A DNA stretch of 17,133 nucleotides from an uncultured Planctomycetaceae bacterium (lineage in GTDB: Bacteria; Planctomycetota; Planctomycetia; Pirellulales; Pirellulaceae), in contig CAIYOB010001610.1 in the NCBI GenBank assembly GCA_903927685.1, positions 1-17,133 on the forward strand. The letters are read 5' to 3'. Numbering within the stretch: the first letter of the stretch is position 1; the number at the start of each line of letters is the position of its first letter. The translations under genes were made by a program, and so were the position numbers. The notes under the pieces are model-generated. The model ran no database searches. It was not told the DNA's origin and saw nothing but the letters and a program-made list of their open reading frames with translations. Positions 7,083 through 15,717 of the stretch are shown here, piece by piece.

Positions 7083-8781
7083 CAGCCTGCGCGTCGTCGA
7101 TCACCTGGCCCGGCAACTTGGCCGGGTCCGCGCTAGCGGGCTGCGGTGCGATCCACTCGAGGACTTGCTTGTCCGCCAGCAGTCGCTCGCGCAACTTCGC
7201 GTACTCGACCTGCTGGACAGCCACCTGGTCGTCGATGGCCAACGCCGCCGCCGTCGCGGCCGACTGGCCCAGCACCATGAACACCGGCTCCATCCGGATC
7301 GAGCCGTAGGCGATGTGGCTGGCGGACAGACAGACCGGAACCAGCAGGTTTGTGCACTGGTCCGCGGCCGGAACCAGCGAGCGGTAGCTGATGGGGTAGG
7401 GCGAGAATCCGCCGACTTCGACGTCGCCCTCGTTGCGCACCTGGCCGTCGGCGGTGACATAGCGTTGGACGTTGTGCGAGTCCATCCCATAGGCGGCCAG
7501 GCCGACGGCGTCCGCCGCGACTTCCCGACCCTGGCAGTGGTGCTGGGTCATGACATAATCGCTGACCATGCGGCGAGCTTCCCGCACGTACAACTGGTCC
7601 TGCCAGCCGCCGCCCTCGCTGAACTCATCCTGGCACATGCCCCACCGCGCGACTTCCTGGCGTACGTGCTCCGGGATCCGCGGGTGGTTGGCCAGCGTCC
7701 ACATCAGGCCTTGCTGGTACAGCCGATGCTCCGCCGCGATCCGAGCCCGCTGTTCGTACGAGGCTTCCGGATAGTCGTAATTCTGGCCGATGAAGTCGGT
7801 GGAAAAACCGGTGCGGTTGTTCGTGTCCGTCTTGCGGTTGGGCATCGCCGAATTGATCCACGGCATCCCGCGCTCGCCCGCCTCGTAGTTCCGCAGCAAC
7901 AGCTCGTACCACCGTTCGTCGTAGCCCTCGGGCTTGATGAACGGCAGCCGATTGTCGGGATGGTCGGTCAAGCACATGCGAAAGCAATACGCCTGGACTC
8001 GCCGGTCGCCCGCGCCCTCTTCGCCGGGCCCTTGCGGATCGAGGAATGGGAGCAGGCCGCTGCCCGGATCGTCGGCGCAGAGGTAGGGATCGACGCCGGA
8101 CGCGAACTGGTGGTACTTGGCCTGCTGCGTCTGCACGCCGTTCAGCGTTTCGCCGTACTGTGAGTTGGCCTCGCGGCCGACCGTGTAGCGGACCTTGGCG
8201 GCCGCCAGCAGATCACCTTCGTAGGTCGCGTCGAGGAACATCCGGCCGCGAAACGTCGCCCCGGACTCCATGCGGATGGCCAGAATCTGCCAGGGGGTGG
8301 ATTCGGTCAGGACGACTCCGTCGCCGCGGTCCAGTCGCTGGCCGGAGCAGACTTCGATCCTCTGGGCCTGGACCCAGTCGCTCATGACCTTCAGCGCCGC
8401 ACTGGGCTCGAAGGTCCACATGGCGTCTTCGCTCGCCGCGGTCCGGGTCTGGCCGCTGTCCCGGTATTCCTCCGCCGTCTGCCACTTCCAAGCCGCGGGA
8501 TCGGCATAATGTTTACGGATCGCCTGGTAAAACTCCCGCGCGATGCCCCCGATCGCCGCCTTGTTGCCAATATCCGTCTGGCCGAGTCCGCCGGTGGTCA
8601 GGCCGCCCAGCCGCTGAGTCGGCTCGATCAGCACGACCGACTTGCCTAACCGGTTGGCCTGGACCGCCGCCGCCACACCGCTGGACGTGCCGCCGTAGAT
8701 CACGATGTCGTAGACCTTGTCCGAGGCGTCCGGCGACGGTCCGCAGAGCAGGCTGAGGGCCAGAATTGGCAAAGTCGGCAT
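7018..8781 (-). CDS. Exported FAD-dependent oxidoreductase (PF12831-like), C-terminus frameshifted
   Basis: A 587-residue protein of the family often annotated FAD-dependent oxidoreductase or xanthan lyase-like. A short Sec-type signal occupies about residues 1-19. FAD binding is shown by [15 protein letters not shown] (25-39), then [20 protein letters not shown]. The flavoprotein core appears intact to about residue 560. It then enters the first residues of a golvesin-like domain ([12 protein letters not shown]) and immediately goes off frame, ending in an Arg-rich tail at 7018. The normal end of that domain is present in the adjacent frame. It follows the PIG-L gene by 18 bp on the same strand. 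The substrate is unknown; a carbohydrate context is suggested by the neighbour only. Confidence 0.88.
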   Translation of the reverse strand: MPTLPILALSLLCGPSPDASDKVYDIVIYGGTSSGVAAAVQANRLGKSVVLIEPTQRLGGLTTGGLGQTDIGNKAAIGGIAREFYQAIRKHYADPAAWKWQTAEEYRDSGQTRTAASEDAMWTFEPSAALKVMSDWVQAQRIEVCSGQRLDRGDGVVLTESTPWQILAIRMESGATFRGRMFLDATYEGDLLAAAKVRYTVGREANSQYGETLNGVQTQQAKYHQFASGVDPYLCADDPGSGLLPFLDPQGPGEEGAGDRRVQAYCFRMCLTDHPDNRLPFIKPEGYDERWYELLLRNYEAGERGMPWINSAMPNRKTDTNNRTGFSTDFIGQNYDYPEASYEQRARIAAEHRLYQQGLMWTLANHPRIPEHVRQEVARWGMCQDEFSEGGGWQDQLYVREARRMVSDYVMTQHHCQGREVAADAVGLAAYGMDSHNVQRYVTADGQVRNEGDVEVGGFSPYPISYRSLVPAADQCTNLLVPVCLSASHIAYGSIRMEPVFMVLGQSAATAAALAIDDQVAVQQVEYAKLRERLLADKQVLEWIAPQPASADPAKLPGQVIDDAQAGREHRVPGRDLPRRHRRLRAG

Positions 8782-8799
8782 GGGATGTCGCTCAGTGCA

Positions 8800-9648
8800 C
8801 TACTTCGCTTGGCCGCCGTTCGCGACCGCATACGAGGCAAACAGTGGCTTGTAGGTCTCGGGCGTGAACAAGCGGAACTCGCTTTCGCGCACGTATTCGT
8901 ACGGTCCCGCCGTGCGGAGGCTCTCCACCAGGCTCTCGATCTGCACCTGCGACTGGTACTTGCCGATGCTCTGCAGCTTGGTCTGAAACGCCTCGTCGTC
9001 GCCGATGATCTCCAAGTTCGGCAGGTCCACGAAATCGCAGTACACAGCCAATTCGCCGACGCTGGGCGGGGCTTCGAGCGGTTCGCCCAGTTCGGGCCAG
9101 ATCGCGCCGGCCGCATGAAACACGCTGATCATCAACTCGCTGTGCGTGATTCGATGATCCGGATGCAAGTCGGTGTGCGTGGGCACGTACACCCGCGTGG
9201 GACGGATGCTCCGCAGATGGCAGGTCAGGGCATTTTGCAGTCCGACGTATCCGGCGATCGACGCTTCGCCGCGTCGGGCCAGGCGGCGACCGATGTAAGG
9301 AACCAGACCGCCATCGGGATAGCCGATATACCGGATATGGTCCGGGGCAAGTCCCAACACCTCAAACGACTCATAAGTTTCCTTGCGGCGGATTTCCACA
9401 ATCCGGTCGCGTTCGTCCACAAAGCAATATCCCATGCAGCCGTCGGTGACAATCAGCACTTGGACGTTGACGCCCTCGCGCTGGGCCGCCTGCATGAACA
9501 ACCCGGCTCCAATGCACAGGTCGTCATCGTGAGGACTTACGAACAGCCAGGTCTGTTGGGACAAGTCCTCGGCCTCGATCGCCTCGGCCAAACAAGACGA
9601 ACGTCGAGCGCCGCGGTCGGTCAGCCGCGTGAACTGGAATTGGGCCAT
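8800..9648 (-). CDS. PIG-L family (LmbE-like) deacetylase
   Basis: A 282-residue putative Zn-dependent N-deacetylase acting on an N-acetylated sugar or sugar conjugate; the true substrate cannot be read from sequence. The family motif PHPDDE appears as PHDDDL (39-44), with H40 and D42/D43 as likely metal and base residues, and HPDH at 162-165 supplies the second metal-binding histidine. No signal peptide is seen, so it is probably cytosolic. The ATG at 9648 has AGGAG six to seven bases upstream. The gene is the first of a tight pair with the exported flavoprotein and lies 60 bp after the response-regulator gene on the same strand. Confidence 0.92.
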   Translation of the reverse strand: MAQFQFTRLTDRGARRSSCLAEAIEAEDLSQQTWLFVSPHDDDLCIGAGLFMQAAQREGVNVQVLIVTDGCMGYCFVDERDRIVEIRRKETYESFEVLGLAPDHIRYIGYPDGGLVPYIGRRLARRGEASIAGYVGLQNALTCHLRSIRPTRVYVPTHTDLHPDHRITHSELMISVFHAAGAIWPELGEPLEAPPSVGELAVYCDFVDLPNLEIIGDDEAFQTKLQSIGKYQSQVQIESLVESLRTAGPYEYVRESEFRLFTPETYKPLFASYAVANGGQAK

Positions 9649-9689
9649 AGCGTCTCCTGATGCTGCGGGGTGTACGTGTGCAGCCGGTG

Positions 9690-9708
9690 GCCCGCCCTGG
9701 CGGCGGGC
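9690..9708 (-). terminator. GC-rich hairpin directly after the response-regulator stop
   Basis: GCCCGCC (9690-9696) and GGCGGGC (9702-9708) form a 7-bp stem with a 5-nt loop, abutting the TAA of the response regulator. No T tract follows on the minus strand, so it is at best a weak terminator, an mRNA-stabilising stem, or another REP-like palindrome. It sits between the receiver gene and the PIG-L gene. Confidence 0.35.
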
Positions 9709-10116
9709 TTACGTGCCCAGGCGATTATTCCCTGACCATCCGTAAGCCTGTTGCAGCGCCAGTTGGACCGTGCCGGTGAGGTCTGAGAATCGTACCGGCT
9801 TTGAAAAGACGCGGAAAGCCCTGGCCCGCAGCGCTTCTTCCGTGAGCCGTTCGTCCAGGTCGGCACTCATCAGGATGCACGGCAGCGTCGCGCTGATCCG
9901 CTTCACCTGATAAATCGTCTCCAGCCCAGTCATTCGAGGCATGTACATGTCCAGTAAAAGCAGGTGAACCTGCTCGCTTTGGACGATTTGCAACGCCTCC
10001 TCGCCGTCGCCGGCCGCCAGGGTGCGGTACCCCCGTCGCTCCAACGCTTCGCGGAGCGTCTCGCGCAAGTCCTGGTCATCGTCGGTGATCAGCAGGGAAG
10101 GGATTTCCAACTGCAT
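9709..10116 (-). CDS. Stand-alone response-regulator receiver protein
   Basis: A 135-residue CheY-type protein consisting of one receiver domain and no output domain. Visible are the acidic pocket TDDD (11-14), the phospho-acceptor D56 in LLLLDMYMP, the switch Ser84 in MSAD and Lys106 in SKP. It probably takes phosphate from a histidine kinase located elsewhere and acts by protein contact. I prefer the ATG at 10116, which has GAGGTG just upstream, over the ATG at 10128. It is transcribed divergently from sdhC across a 92-bp gap. Confidence 0.9.
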   Translation of the reverse strand: MQLEIPSLLITDDDQDLRETLREALERRGYRTLAAGDGEEALQIVQSEQVHLLLLDMYMPRMTGLETIYQVKRISATLPCILMSADLDERLTEEALRARAFRVFSKPVRFSDLTGTVQLALQQAYGWSGNNRLGT

Positions 10117-10134
10117 CGTGCACCTCATGCCCGA

Positions 10135-10162
10135 TTGTATCTCATGTCCGACGGTTTATACT
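10135..10162 (+). promoter_or_regulatory. Candidate sigma70 promoter of the sdh operon
   Basis: TTGTAT (10135-10140) and TATACT (10157-10162) are spaced by 16 bp, and the predicted start near 10169 leaves a leader of about 40 nt before sdhC. The gap also has to hold the promoter of the divergent receiver gene, for which only a weak TATAAA-like element is seen on the minus strand. No operator is obvious. Confidence 0.5.
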
Positions 10163-10208
10163 ACTACCGAACAAGGTTTGGTCAACACGGGTTTCCGCGG
10201 AGAACAAA

Positions 10209-11030
10209 ATGGCCGCTCCCAATTTTTATGCCCGGCACGAGTTCTTCCTTCGGCGTCTGCATTCGATTACCGGCGTATTTCCGGTCGGCGTCTACATGCT
10301 GGTCCACTTGACGGTGAACGCCAGCGTGCTGAGCGCCCCGTCGACGTTCCAGAAGAACGTGTACCAGATCCATAGTCTGGAAAGTCTGCTGCCGATCGTC
10401 GAGTGGCTGTTCGTCCTGTTGCCGATCCTGTTTCACGGGCTCCTGGGGGTGGCGATCATCCGCACCGGCCAGGCCAACACCAGCATGTACCCGTATGCGG
10501 CGAACATCCGCTACACGCTGCAGCGGGCGACCGGGATCCTGGCGTTTGCGTTCATTCTGTGGCACGTGTTCCACATGCACGGCTGGTTTCATTTCGAGGC
10601 TTGGCGCGAGCACGTGGTCGAGCCGCTGCAGGGTTCGCAGTTCAAGCCGTTCAATGCGGCCTCGACGCTGGGGCTGGCCATGGGCAGCGTCGTCATGCTG
10701 GCGGTGTACGCGGTGGGCGTCCTGTCATGCGTCTACCACTTTGCCAACGGCCTGTGGACGATGGGCATCACGTGGGGCCTGTGGACCTCGTTGGGCGCCC
10801 AGCGGCGGGCCAGCCAGTTGTGCGCCGGGATCGGCGTCGCGATGGCCCTGCTGGCCGTGGGCGTGCTGTACGGGGCAGCCACGGTAGACATCCCCGCGGC
10901 CAAGGAGACGGAAGATCGGATGTACGAGTCGATGATTGAATCGAAGGAAATCCAGCCGAATCCGCGCAAGCGATCGGAGACGGCAGAACTCGAGCAGGAT
11001 CAAGCAGCATGGCAAAGAAACGCGTCATGA
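10209..11030 (+). CDS. sdhC: Succinate dehydrogenase cytochrome b subunit
   Basis: The membrane anchor of succinate:quinone oxidoreductase, of the single-polypeptide diheme b558 type known from Bacillus subtilis. The product has 273 residues and about five hydrophobic helices. Four histidines sit where the B. subtilis heme ligands are expected: H33 (LVHL), H76 (FHG), H119 (WHVFHMHG) and H177 (YHFANG). No separate sdhD is present, consistent with this type. The C-terminal 40 or so residues form a charged hydrophilic tail longer than usual. GGAGA lies about six bases before the ATG. Its end overlaps the start of sdhA by 22 bp, implying translational coupling. Confidence 0.95.
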   Translation: MAAPNFYARHEFFLRRLHSITGVFPVGVYMLVHLTVNASVLSAPSTFQKNVYQIHSLESLLPIVEWLFVLLPILFHGLLGVAIIRTGQANTSMYPYAANIRYTLQRATGILAFAFILWHVFHMHGWFHFEAWREHVVEPLQGSQFKPFNAASTLGLAMGSVVMLAVYAVGVLSCVYHFANGLWTMGITWGLWTSLGAQRRASQLCAGIGVAMALLAVGVLYGAATVDIPAAKETEDRMYESMIESKEIQPNPRKRSETAELEQDQAAWQRNAS

Positions 11031-12973
11031 TCGTGGGCGGCGGCTTGGCCGGACTGGCCGCCGCCATGAGACTGGCCGAGATGGGTATCGACGTGGACTT
11101 GATGAGCCTGGCGCCCGTCAAGCGTTCCCACAGCGTCTGCGCTCAGGGCGGCATCAACTCGTGCAACGACTTGACACGCCAGGCGGGGGACAGCGAGTGG
11201 AAGCACTTGGACGATACCGTCTATGGCGGCGATTTTCTGCAGCACCAGCCGCCCGTCAAGGAGATGGCGTATTGGGGGCCGAAGATCATCAACCTGATGG
11301 ACCGGCTGGGCGTCCCGTTCAACCGGACCCAGGAAGGCTACCTGGATCGACGCCGCTTCGGCGGGACAATGTACAAGCGGACCGCCTTTTCCGGTGCGAC
11401 GACCGGCCAGCAGCTGCTGTACGCGCTGGACGAGCAAGTTCGCCGCTGGGAGTCCGAAGGGCACGTCAGGAAGTTCGAGTTCTGGGACTATCTGGGGCCG
11501 ATCCTGGACGACCACGGCGTGTGCCGCGGTTGCATCGGCCAGGACCTGGTCAGCATGGAGATCCGCGCCTTTCCGGCCGACGCCGTGCTGATCGCCAGCG
11601 GCGGCTGCGGGCTGATCTTCGGCAAGTCGACCATGTCGATGGCCTGTACCGGCAGTGCCGTCAGCCGCTCGTTCCAGGCCGGAGCCAAGTACGGCAATCC
11701 GGAGTTCATTCAAGTCCACCCGACGGCCATCCCCGGAGCGGATAAACTGCGGCTGATGAGCGAATCGGCTCGCGGCGAAGGCGGCCGGATCTGGGTGCCG
11801 CGCCAGCCGCAGGACCACCGCGATCCACGGAGCATTCCCGAGTCGGAGCGGTACTATTTCCTGGAGGAGCGATACCCCAAGTACGGCAACCTGGTGCCGC
11901 GCGACATCGCCACCCGCGAGATCTTCGACATCTGCGTCAACGAGGGCCTGAGCGTCGAAAAGGACCGGCAGTGCGTGTACCTGGACCTGACGCACATCGA
12001 CGCGGAAGAACTGAGCCGCAAGCTGGGCGGGATCCTGGAGATCTATGAGAAGTTCCAGGGTGTCGATCCGCGCTTCACGCCGATGAAGATCTTCCCGGCG
12101 GTCCACTATTCGATGGGCGGCCTGTGGGTGGATTATGAACGCGCCAGCGACGGCGGCCTGCGGCCGGCTTCGCCCAAGAACCAGGTCACCAGCATCCCGC
12201 GTCTCTACGCGATCGGCGAGTGCGACTACCAATACCACGGCGCGAACCGGCTGGGGGCGAATTCGCTGCTGAGCTGTATTTTCTCGGGACTGTTCGCGGC
12301 GCCCGGCATCCAGACCCTGTTGGAGTCCGAGAAGGGAAAAGCGGCCGGCGACTTGCCAGCGCCGTTGTTCGAGGGCGCCCAGCGGAAGCAGCAGCAGGCT
12401 TACGACTCGCTGCTGCGCCGCAGCGGCGGTGAGAACCCGTATGTGCTGCACCAGCAGTTGGGCGAAGCCATGACCAAGGCGGCGACCGTGGTCCGCCGCA
12501 ACGACCAGTTGCGGGAAGCGTTGGCCACGGTGAACGAATTGCACGAGCGGGCGGACCGCTGTTCGCTGTCGGACTCCGGGAACTGGACGAACCAGAACGT
12601 GGTCTTCACGCGCGCCTTGCTGGACATGTTCCCGGTGGCCAAGTCGATCCTGCAGGGTGCCCTGCAGCGGGACGAGTGCCGGGGGGCTCACTACAAGCCG
12701 GAATTCGAGCCCGGTCACCTGACGGCCCAAGACCCGGCCGAACGCCGCCGGCAAGCCGAGCAGTGGTGCGACGACTTTGAGGCCCACAACCAGAAATGGC
12801 TCAAGTCGACAATCGCCACCTGGAATCCCGGCCGCCAGCAGCCGGATTTGACGTACGAAGCCGTGGACACGACGCTGATTCCGCCCCGGCCCCGATTGTA
12901 CGGACTGGCCGGCGCGGAAGAGATTGAACAGGTTTGGAATGAACGCGCGGCCGCCAAAGCGGCCAAAGTCTAA
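11009..12973 (+). CDS. sdhA: Succinate dehydrogenase flavoprotein subunit
   Basis: The catalytic subunit, which oxidises succinate to fumarate on a covalently bound FAD. It has 654 residues, normal for the family. The dinucleotide-binding motif is VGGGLAGLAAA (9-19), and the FAD-linked histidine is H41 in RSHSVCAQGGIN. Active-site landmarks are HPTA (237-240), RGEGGR (255-260), PRDIATREI with R298 as the likely proton-transfer arginine, HYSMGG (366-371) and ANRLGANSLL (412-421). It starts inside the end of sdhC and is followed by sdhB after 44 bp. The sequence resembles the Bacillus-like branch that goes with a diheme anchor. Confidence 0.97.
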   Translation: MAKKRVMIVGGGLAGLAAAMRLAEMGIDVDLMSLAPVKRSHSVCAQGGINSCNDLTRQAGDSEWKHLDDTVYGGDFLQHQPPVKEMAYWGPKIINLMDRLGVPFNRTQEGYLDRRRFGGTMYKRTAFSGATTGQQLLYALDEQVRRWESEGHVRKFEFWDYLGPILDDHGVCRGCIGQDLVSMEIRAFPADAVLIASGGCGLIFGKSTMSMACTGSAVSRSFQAGAKYGNPEFIQVHPTAIPGADKLRLMSESARGEGGRIWVPRQPQDHRDPRSIPESERYYFLEERYPKYGNLVPRDIATREIFDICVNEGLSVEKDRQCVYLDLTHIDAEELSRKLGGILEIYEKFQGVDPRFTPMKIFPAVHYSMGGLWVDYERASDGGLRPASPKNQVTSIPRLYAIGECDYQYHGANRLGANSLLSCIFSGLFAAPGIQTLLESEKGKAAGDLPAPLFEGAQRKQQQAYDSLLRRSGGENPYVLHQQLGEAMTKAATVVRRNDQLREALATVNELHERADRCSLSDSGNWTNQNVVFTRALLDMFPVAKSILQGALQRDECRGAHYKPEFEPGHLTAQDPAERRRQAEQWCDDFEAHNQKWLKSTIATWNPGRQQPDLTYEAVDTTLIPPRPRLYGLAGAEEIEQVWNERAAAKAAKV

Positions 12974-13017
12974 GCCCAGAGACAAGAACCCAACTCGACT
13001 TTGACGAAGCGAATCCT

Positions 13018-13872
13018 ATGGACGCCACCTCGAAGCCAGCCGGCAACCGTCCCACCGCGATCACCGTGCGGATCCTGCGCCAGGACGGCCCCGGCCAACG
13101 CAGCTACTGGGAAACCCACCGCGTGCCCTACGAGCGCGAGATGAACGTGGTCAGTGTGCTGCAGAAAATCGCGGCGCAAGCCCGCACGGTCGAAGGCAAG
13201 CAGGTCACCCCCGTCGCCTGGGATTGCGGCTGCCTGGAAGAAGTCTGCGGAGCCTGCACGATGCTGGTCAACGGCCGCGTCCGCCAAGCCTGTACGGCCC
13301 TGGTTGATCGCTTGCTGGAAGACAAGCCGGAGGGCATCGAACTGGCGCCGATGACCAAGTTCCCGGTGATCCGCGATCTGGTTGTCGACCGCGCCCGGAT
13401 GTTCCGCACGCTGCAGAAGCTGCACGCCTGGCTGCCGGTGGACGGCTACTACGACATGGGCCGCGGTCCGCTGCTGTCGCGCGAGGAACAGGAAACGGGT
13501 TATCCCTTGTCCCAGTGCATGACCTGCGGCTGCTGCGTCGACGCCTGTCCGCAGTACCAGAAGATCGACGTGCCCCGGCGGCCGGACGAGTCGGAGGACG
13601 ATTATCTGGCGCGGCGGAACGCCGAGTTCGATCAGAACTTCATCGGGGCCTTTGCAATCAGCCAGGTCGTGCTGTTCAATACGCACCCGACCGGGCGGCA
13701 TACGAGCCTCGAACGCCTGGAGGCCCTGATCGCCGAGGGCGGCATTCAAAACTGTGGCAACGCGCAGAATTGCGTGGCGGTGTGTCCCAAGAGCATTCCG
13801 CTCACGACCTCGATCGGCCAGGCCGGCCGCGCCGCCACGATCCATTCATTGAAACGCTGGTTTGATCGGTAA
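13018..13872 (+). CDS. sdhB: Succinate dehydrogenase iron-sulfur subunit
   Basis: The electron-transfer subunit between SdhA and the quinone site, with 284 residues. The plant-type [2Fe-2S] motif is complete: C72-x4-C77-x2-C80-x11-C92. The [4Fe-4S] ligands are in CMTCGCCVDACP (C167, C170, C173, C177), and the [3Fe-4S] region is CGNAQNCVAVCP (C246, C252, C256). Third gene of sdhCAB. No strong ribosome binding site is visible before the ATG at 13018. A kinase gene follows 15 bp after its stop. Confidence 0.97.
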   Translation: MDATSKPAGNRPTAITVRILRQDGPGQRSYWETHRVPYEREMNVVSVLQKIAAQARTVEGKQVTPVAWDCGCLEEVCGACTMLVNGRVRQACTALVDRLLEDKPEGIELAPMTKFPVIRDLVVDRARMFRTLQKLHAWLPVDGYYDMGRGPLLSREEQETGYPLSQCMTCGCCVDACPQYQKIDVPRRPDESEDDYLARRNAEFDQNFIGAFAISQVVLFNTHPTGRHTSLERLEALIAEGGIQNCGNAQNCVAVCPKSIPLTTSIGQAGRAATIHSLKRWFDR

Positions 13873-13887
13873 ACCCCTGTTGCCAGG

Positions 13888-15282
13888 ATGGAATCTGCGG
13901 TGACCAAGACGTCTGCCAAGTCGATCTTTCGCGAGTCTGCGATTCGCAGCGGGCTGGTCACCGCCGAACAATTCGACCAGACGCTGGCCGCGATCCATGG
14001 CGAACCGGAACGTCTGCCGACGCCGGTGGAAGAAGTCGGCGACGAGGAGCTGGCGGCCAAGTTGATCGGCCTGGGCCTGCTGACCCACTATCAGGCCGAC
14101 CAATTGCGGGCGGGCCGAACGAAACTGAACCTGGGGCCGTACACCATCACCGACTGGATCGGCCAAGGCGGCATGGGCCAGGTGTTCAAGGCCGTTCACA
14201 AAATGATGGGCCGCGAGTGTGCGGTCAAGGTCCTGCCGCGCGAAAAGTCGACGCCGGATGCGATCGACAGCTTTACCCGCGAGATCCGCACCCAGGCCCT
14301 GCTGGATCACCCGAACCTGGTCCGCGCCTACGACGCCGGTCACGACGGCAACGTGCATTACCTGGTCACTGAGTACGTGCCCGGCACGGACTTGCGCCAG
14401 TTGGTGCGGAGGCAAGGCCCTCTGACGATGCAACAGGCGGCCAACGTCATCGTCCAGGCGGCGCTGGGCTTGGATTACGCGCACCAGCGCGGGCTGATCC
14501 ACCGGGACGTCAAGCCGGGCAATATCCTGGTCACGCCCGAGGGCATCGCCAAAGTATCGGACCTGGGCCTGTCCGGATTTATCCACGACGCCGAAAACGA
14601 CCCGCGGGCGGGCAAGATCGTCGGTACCGCCGACTACCTCTCGCCCGAACAGATCAAGAGTCCGGCGACGATCACCTCGGCCAGCGACATCTACTCGCTG
14701 GGCTGCACGATGTACTACGCCATCAGCGGCAAGGTACCCTTTCCCGGCGGCACGACCCGCGACAAAGCCCGGCGGCACTGCGAAGAAACTCCCTGGCACC
14801 CGCGGCGGTTCAATGTCGAGGTCAGCGAAGAGTTCGTCGAGATCATGGCGGACATGATGGAGAAGGACCCGCACAATCGCATCCAGACGGCCGCCGAAGT
14901 CGCCGCTCGGCTGGAGCCGTGGGCTCGCGACGCGTCGCCGCTGCCCTCGCAGCAGATGACCAAGTCGCCCTGGATGCCGCCGCCGTTGCCGACCGACGCC
15001 GACGACGAGTTGCAGGACACCGACGCCGGCAGCGAGGTGTTCGACAACAGCGACAGCCGCCAGGGCAGCGGCAGCCAGATCTCGCAGAGCACATCCACGG
15101 GGACAGCACTCGGGCAGGACACCCGCCGGATCCGCCGCATTGCGCCGCCGCCGCTGCCGACTCAGCGCCGCCCCCCGCCGTCCTCCGCGGCCGGCGTGCT
15201 GATCGCCTTGGCCATCGCGATCCCGATCTCGATGCTGGTCGGTTCGCTGCTGACGTTCCTACTGTTGGCGGCGCTGGGGTAA
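13888..15282 (+). CDS. Membrane-anchored Ser/Thr protein kinase (Hanks type)
   Basis: A 464-residue kinase. Residues 1-80 hold a planctomycete-style helical region ending LGLLTHYQADQLRAGR. The kinase domain (about 84-345) has the glycine loop GQGGMG (92-97), K114 in CAVKVL, E132, the catalytic HRDVKPGN (205-212), DLG instead of DFG (225-227) and SPEQ for APE (252-255), so all catalytic residues are present. A Pro/Ser-rich linker (350-435) leads to one C-terminal transmembrane segment (436-461) with almost nothing beyond it, placing the kinase in the cytoplasm. The ATG at 13888 has little spacing from AGG; a GTG at 13900 is a possible start. Targets are unknown; it may share the sdh transcript. 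Confidence 0.93.
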   Translation: MESAVTKTSAKSIFRESAIRSGLVTAEQFDQTLAAIHGEPERLPTPVEEVGDEELAAKLIGLGLLTHYQADQLRAGRTKLNLGPYTITDWIGQGGMGQVFKAVHKMMGRECAVKVLPREKSTPDAIDSFTREIRTQALLDHPNLVRAYDAGHDGNVHYLVTEYVPGTDLRQLVRRQGPLTMQQAANVIVQAALGLDYAHQRGLIHRDVKPGNILVTPEGIAKVSDLGLSGFIHDAENDPRAGKIVGTADYLSPEQIKSPATITSASDIYSLGCTMYYAISGKVPFPGGTTRDKARRHCEETPWHPRRFNVEVSEEFVEIMADMMEKDPHNRIQTAAEVAARLEPWARDASPLPSQQMTKSPWMPPPLPTDADDELQDTDAGSEVFDNSDSRQGSGSQISQSTSTGTALGQDTRRIRRIAPPPLPTQRRPPPSSAAGVLIALAIAIPISMLVGSLLTFLLLAALG

Positions 15283-15632
15283 GTTGATCGGAAGGTACGA
15301 ACTGGTGCAGAAGAACGGAGAATGGCGTCTGTGGGCGGAAGCCCGGGATCCGAACCCGAGGAGCGGCACGGAAGCGAAGTTGGGTAAGTGACGTTTCCTC
15401 CCGAGGGTCGAAACCGGGGCGCGGCCAGTTCTTGCCAGGTCGCGACCAGCTACAACCCTCCTTCGGCAACGGTCGACGTCGCGGCCGTCGGACTGGGAAT
15501 TGCCTGCGCCCAGAGGCAGTCAATTGGACTTATCCCCAGGCTCCTCCCATGATCGACCATGCGAGCGCACCCCGGGCCCAAAACTGTCTGTGCGGTCCAC
15601 ATTGGTCGACTGACGGGCGTGGCCGGCGTGTG
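15283..15632. other. Gene-free stretch after the kinase gene
   Basis: I see no convincing gene, terminator or RNA in these 350 bp. Open frames here lack any recognisable protein character. The sequence seems to be decayed DNA preceding the broken integrase. A tRNA T-arm-like run near 15350 is isolated and does not fold into a tRNA. Confidence 0.5.
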
Positions 15633-15707
15633 GCACTGCTTACTCGCCCGCAGCTTGACGGCCCTAATCCGGCGAACAGGCCGTACCGGCGGGCGAGTCA
15701 GCAGTGC
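15633..15707. repeat. 19-bp inverted repeat forming a long hairpin
   Basis: The left arm GCACTGCTTACTCGCCCGC (15633-15651) and the inverse of the right arm (15689-15707) agree in 18 of 19 bases. The 37-bp spacer holds a nested ACGGCC/GGCCGT pair (15658-15663, 15679-15684). The repeat lies 10 bp from the end of the broken integrase. It could be a recombination site, the remnant of a small mobile element, or a structured RNA. It lacks the GTTRRRY/RYYYAAC core of a standard attC site, and no target duplication was noticed. Confidence 0.65.
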
Positions 15708-15717
15708 GGAGGCGCCG

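Noticed and set aside
7039..8163. A 374-codon plus-strand frame
   Set aside because: It is opposite the second flavoprotein gene and looks like a GC-bias shadow.
8743..8781. Lipobox in the second flavoprotein
   Set aside because: Cys13 is preceded by Leu rather than Gly, Ala or Ser, so a plain Sec signal is more likely.
11000..12985. A 661-codon minus-strand frame
   Set aside because: It is a mirror of sdhA produced by GC-rich third positions; only the plus strand has the conserved SdhA motifs.
15340..15400. tRNA T-arm-like run (GGATCCGAACCC)
   Set aside because: No acceptor, D or anticodon arms can be built around it.
15633..15707. Integron attC site
   Set aside because: The arms are too perfectly matched and lack the GTTRRRY/RYYYAAC ends required of attC.
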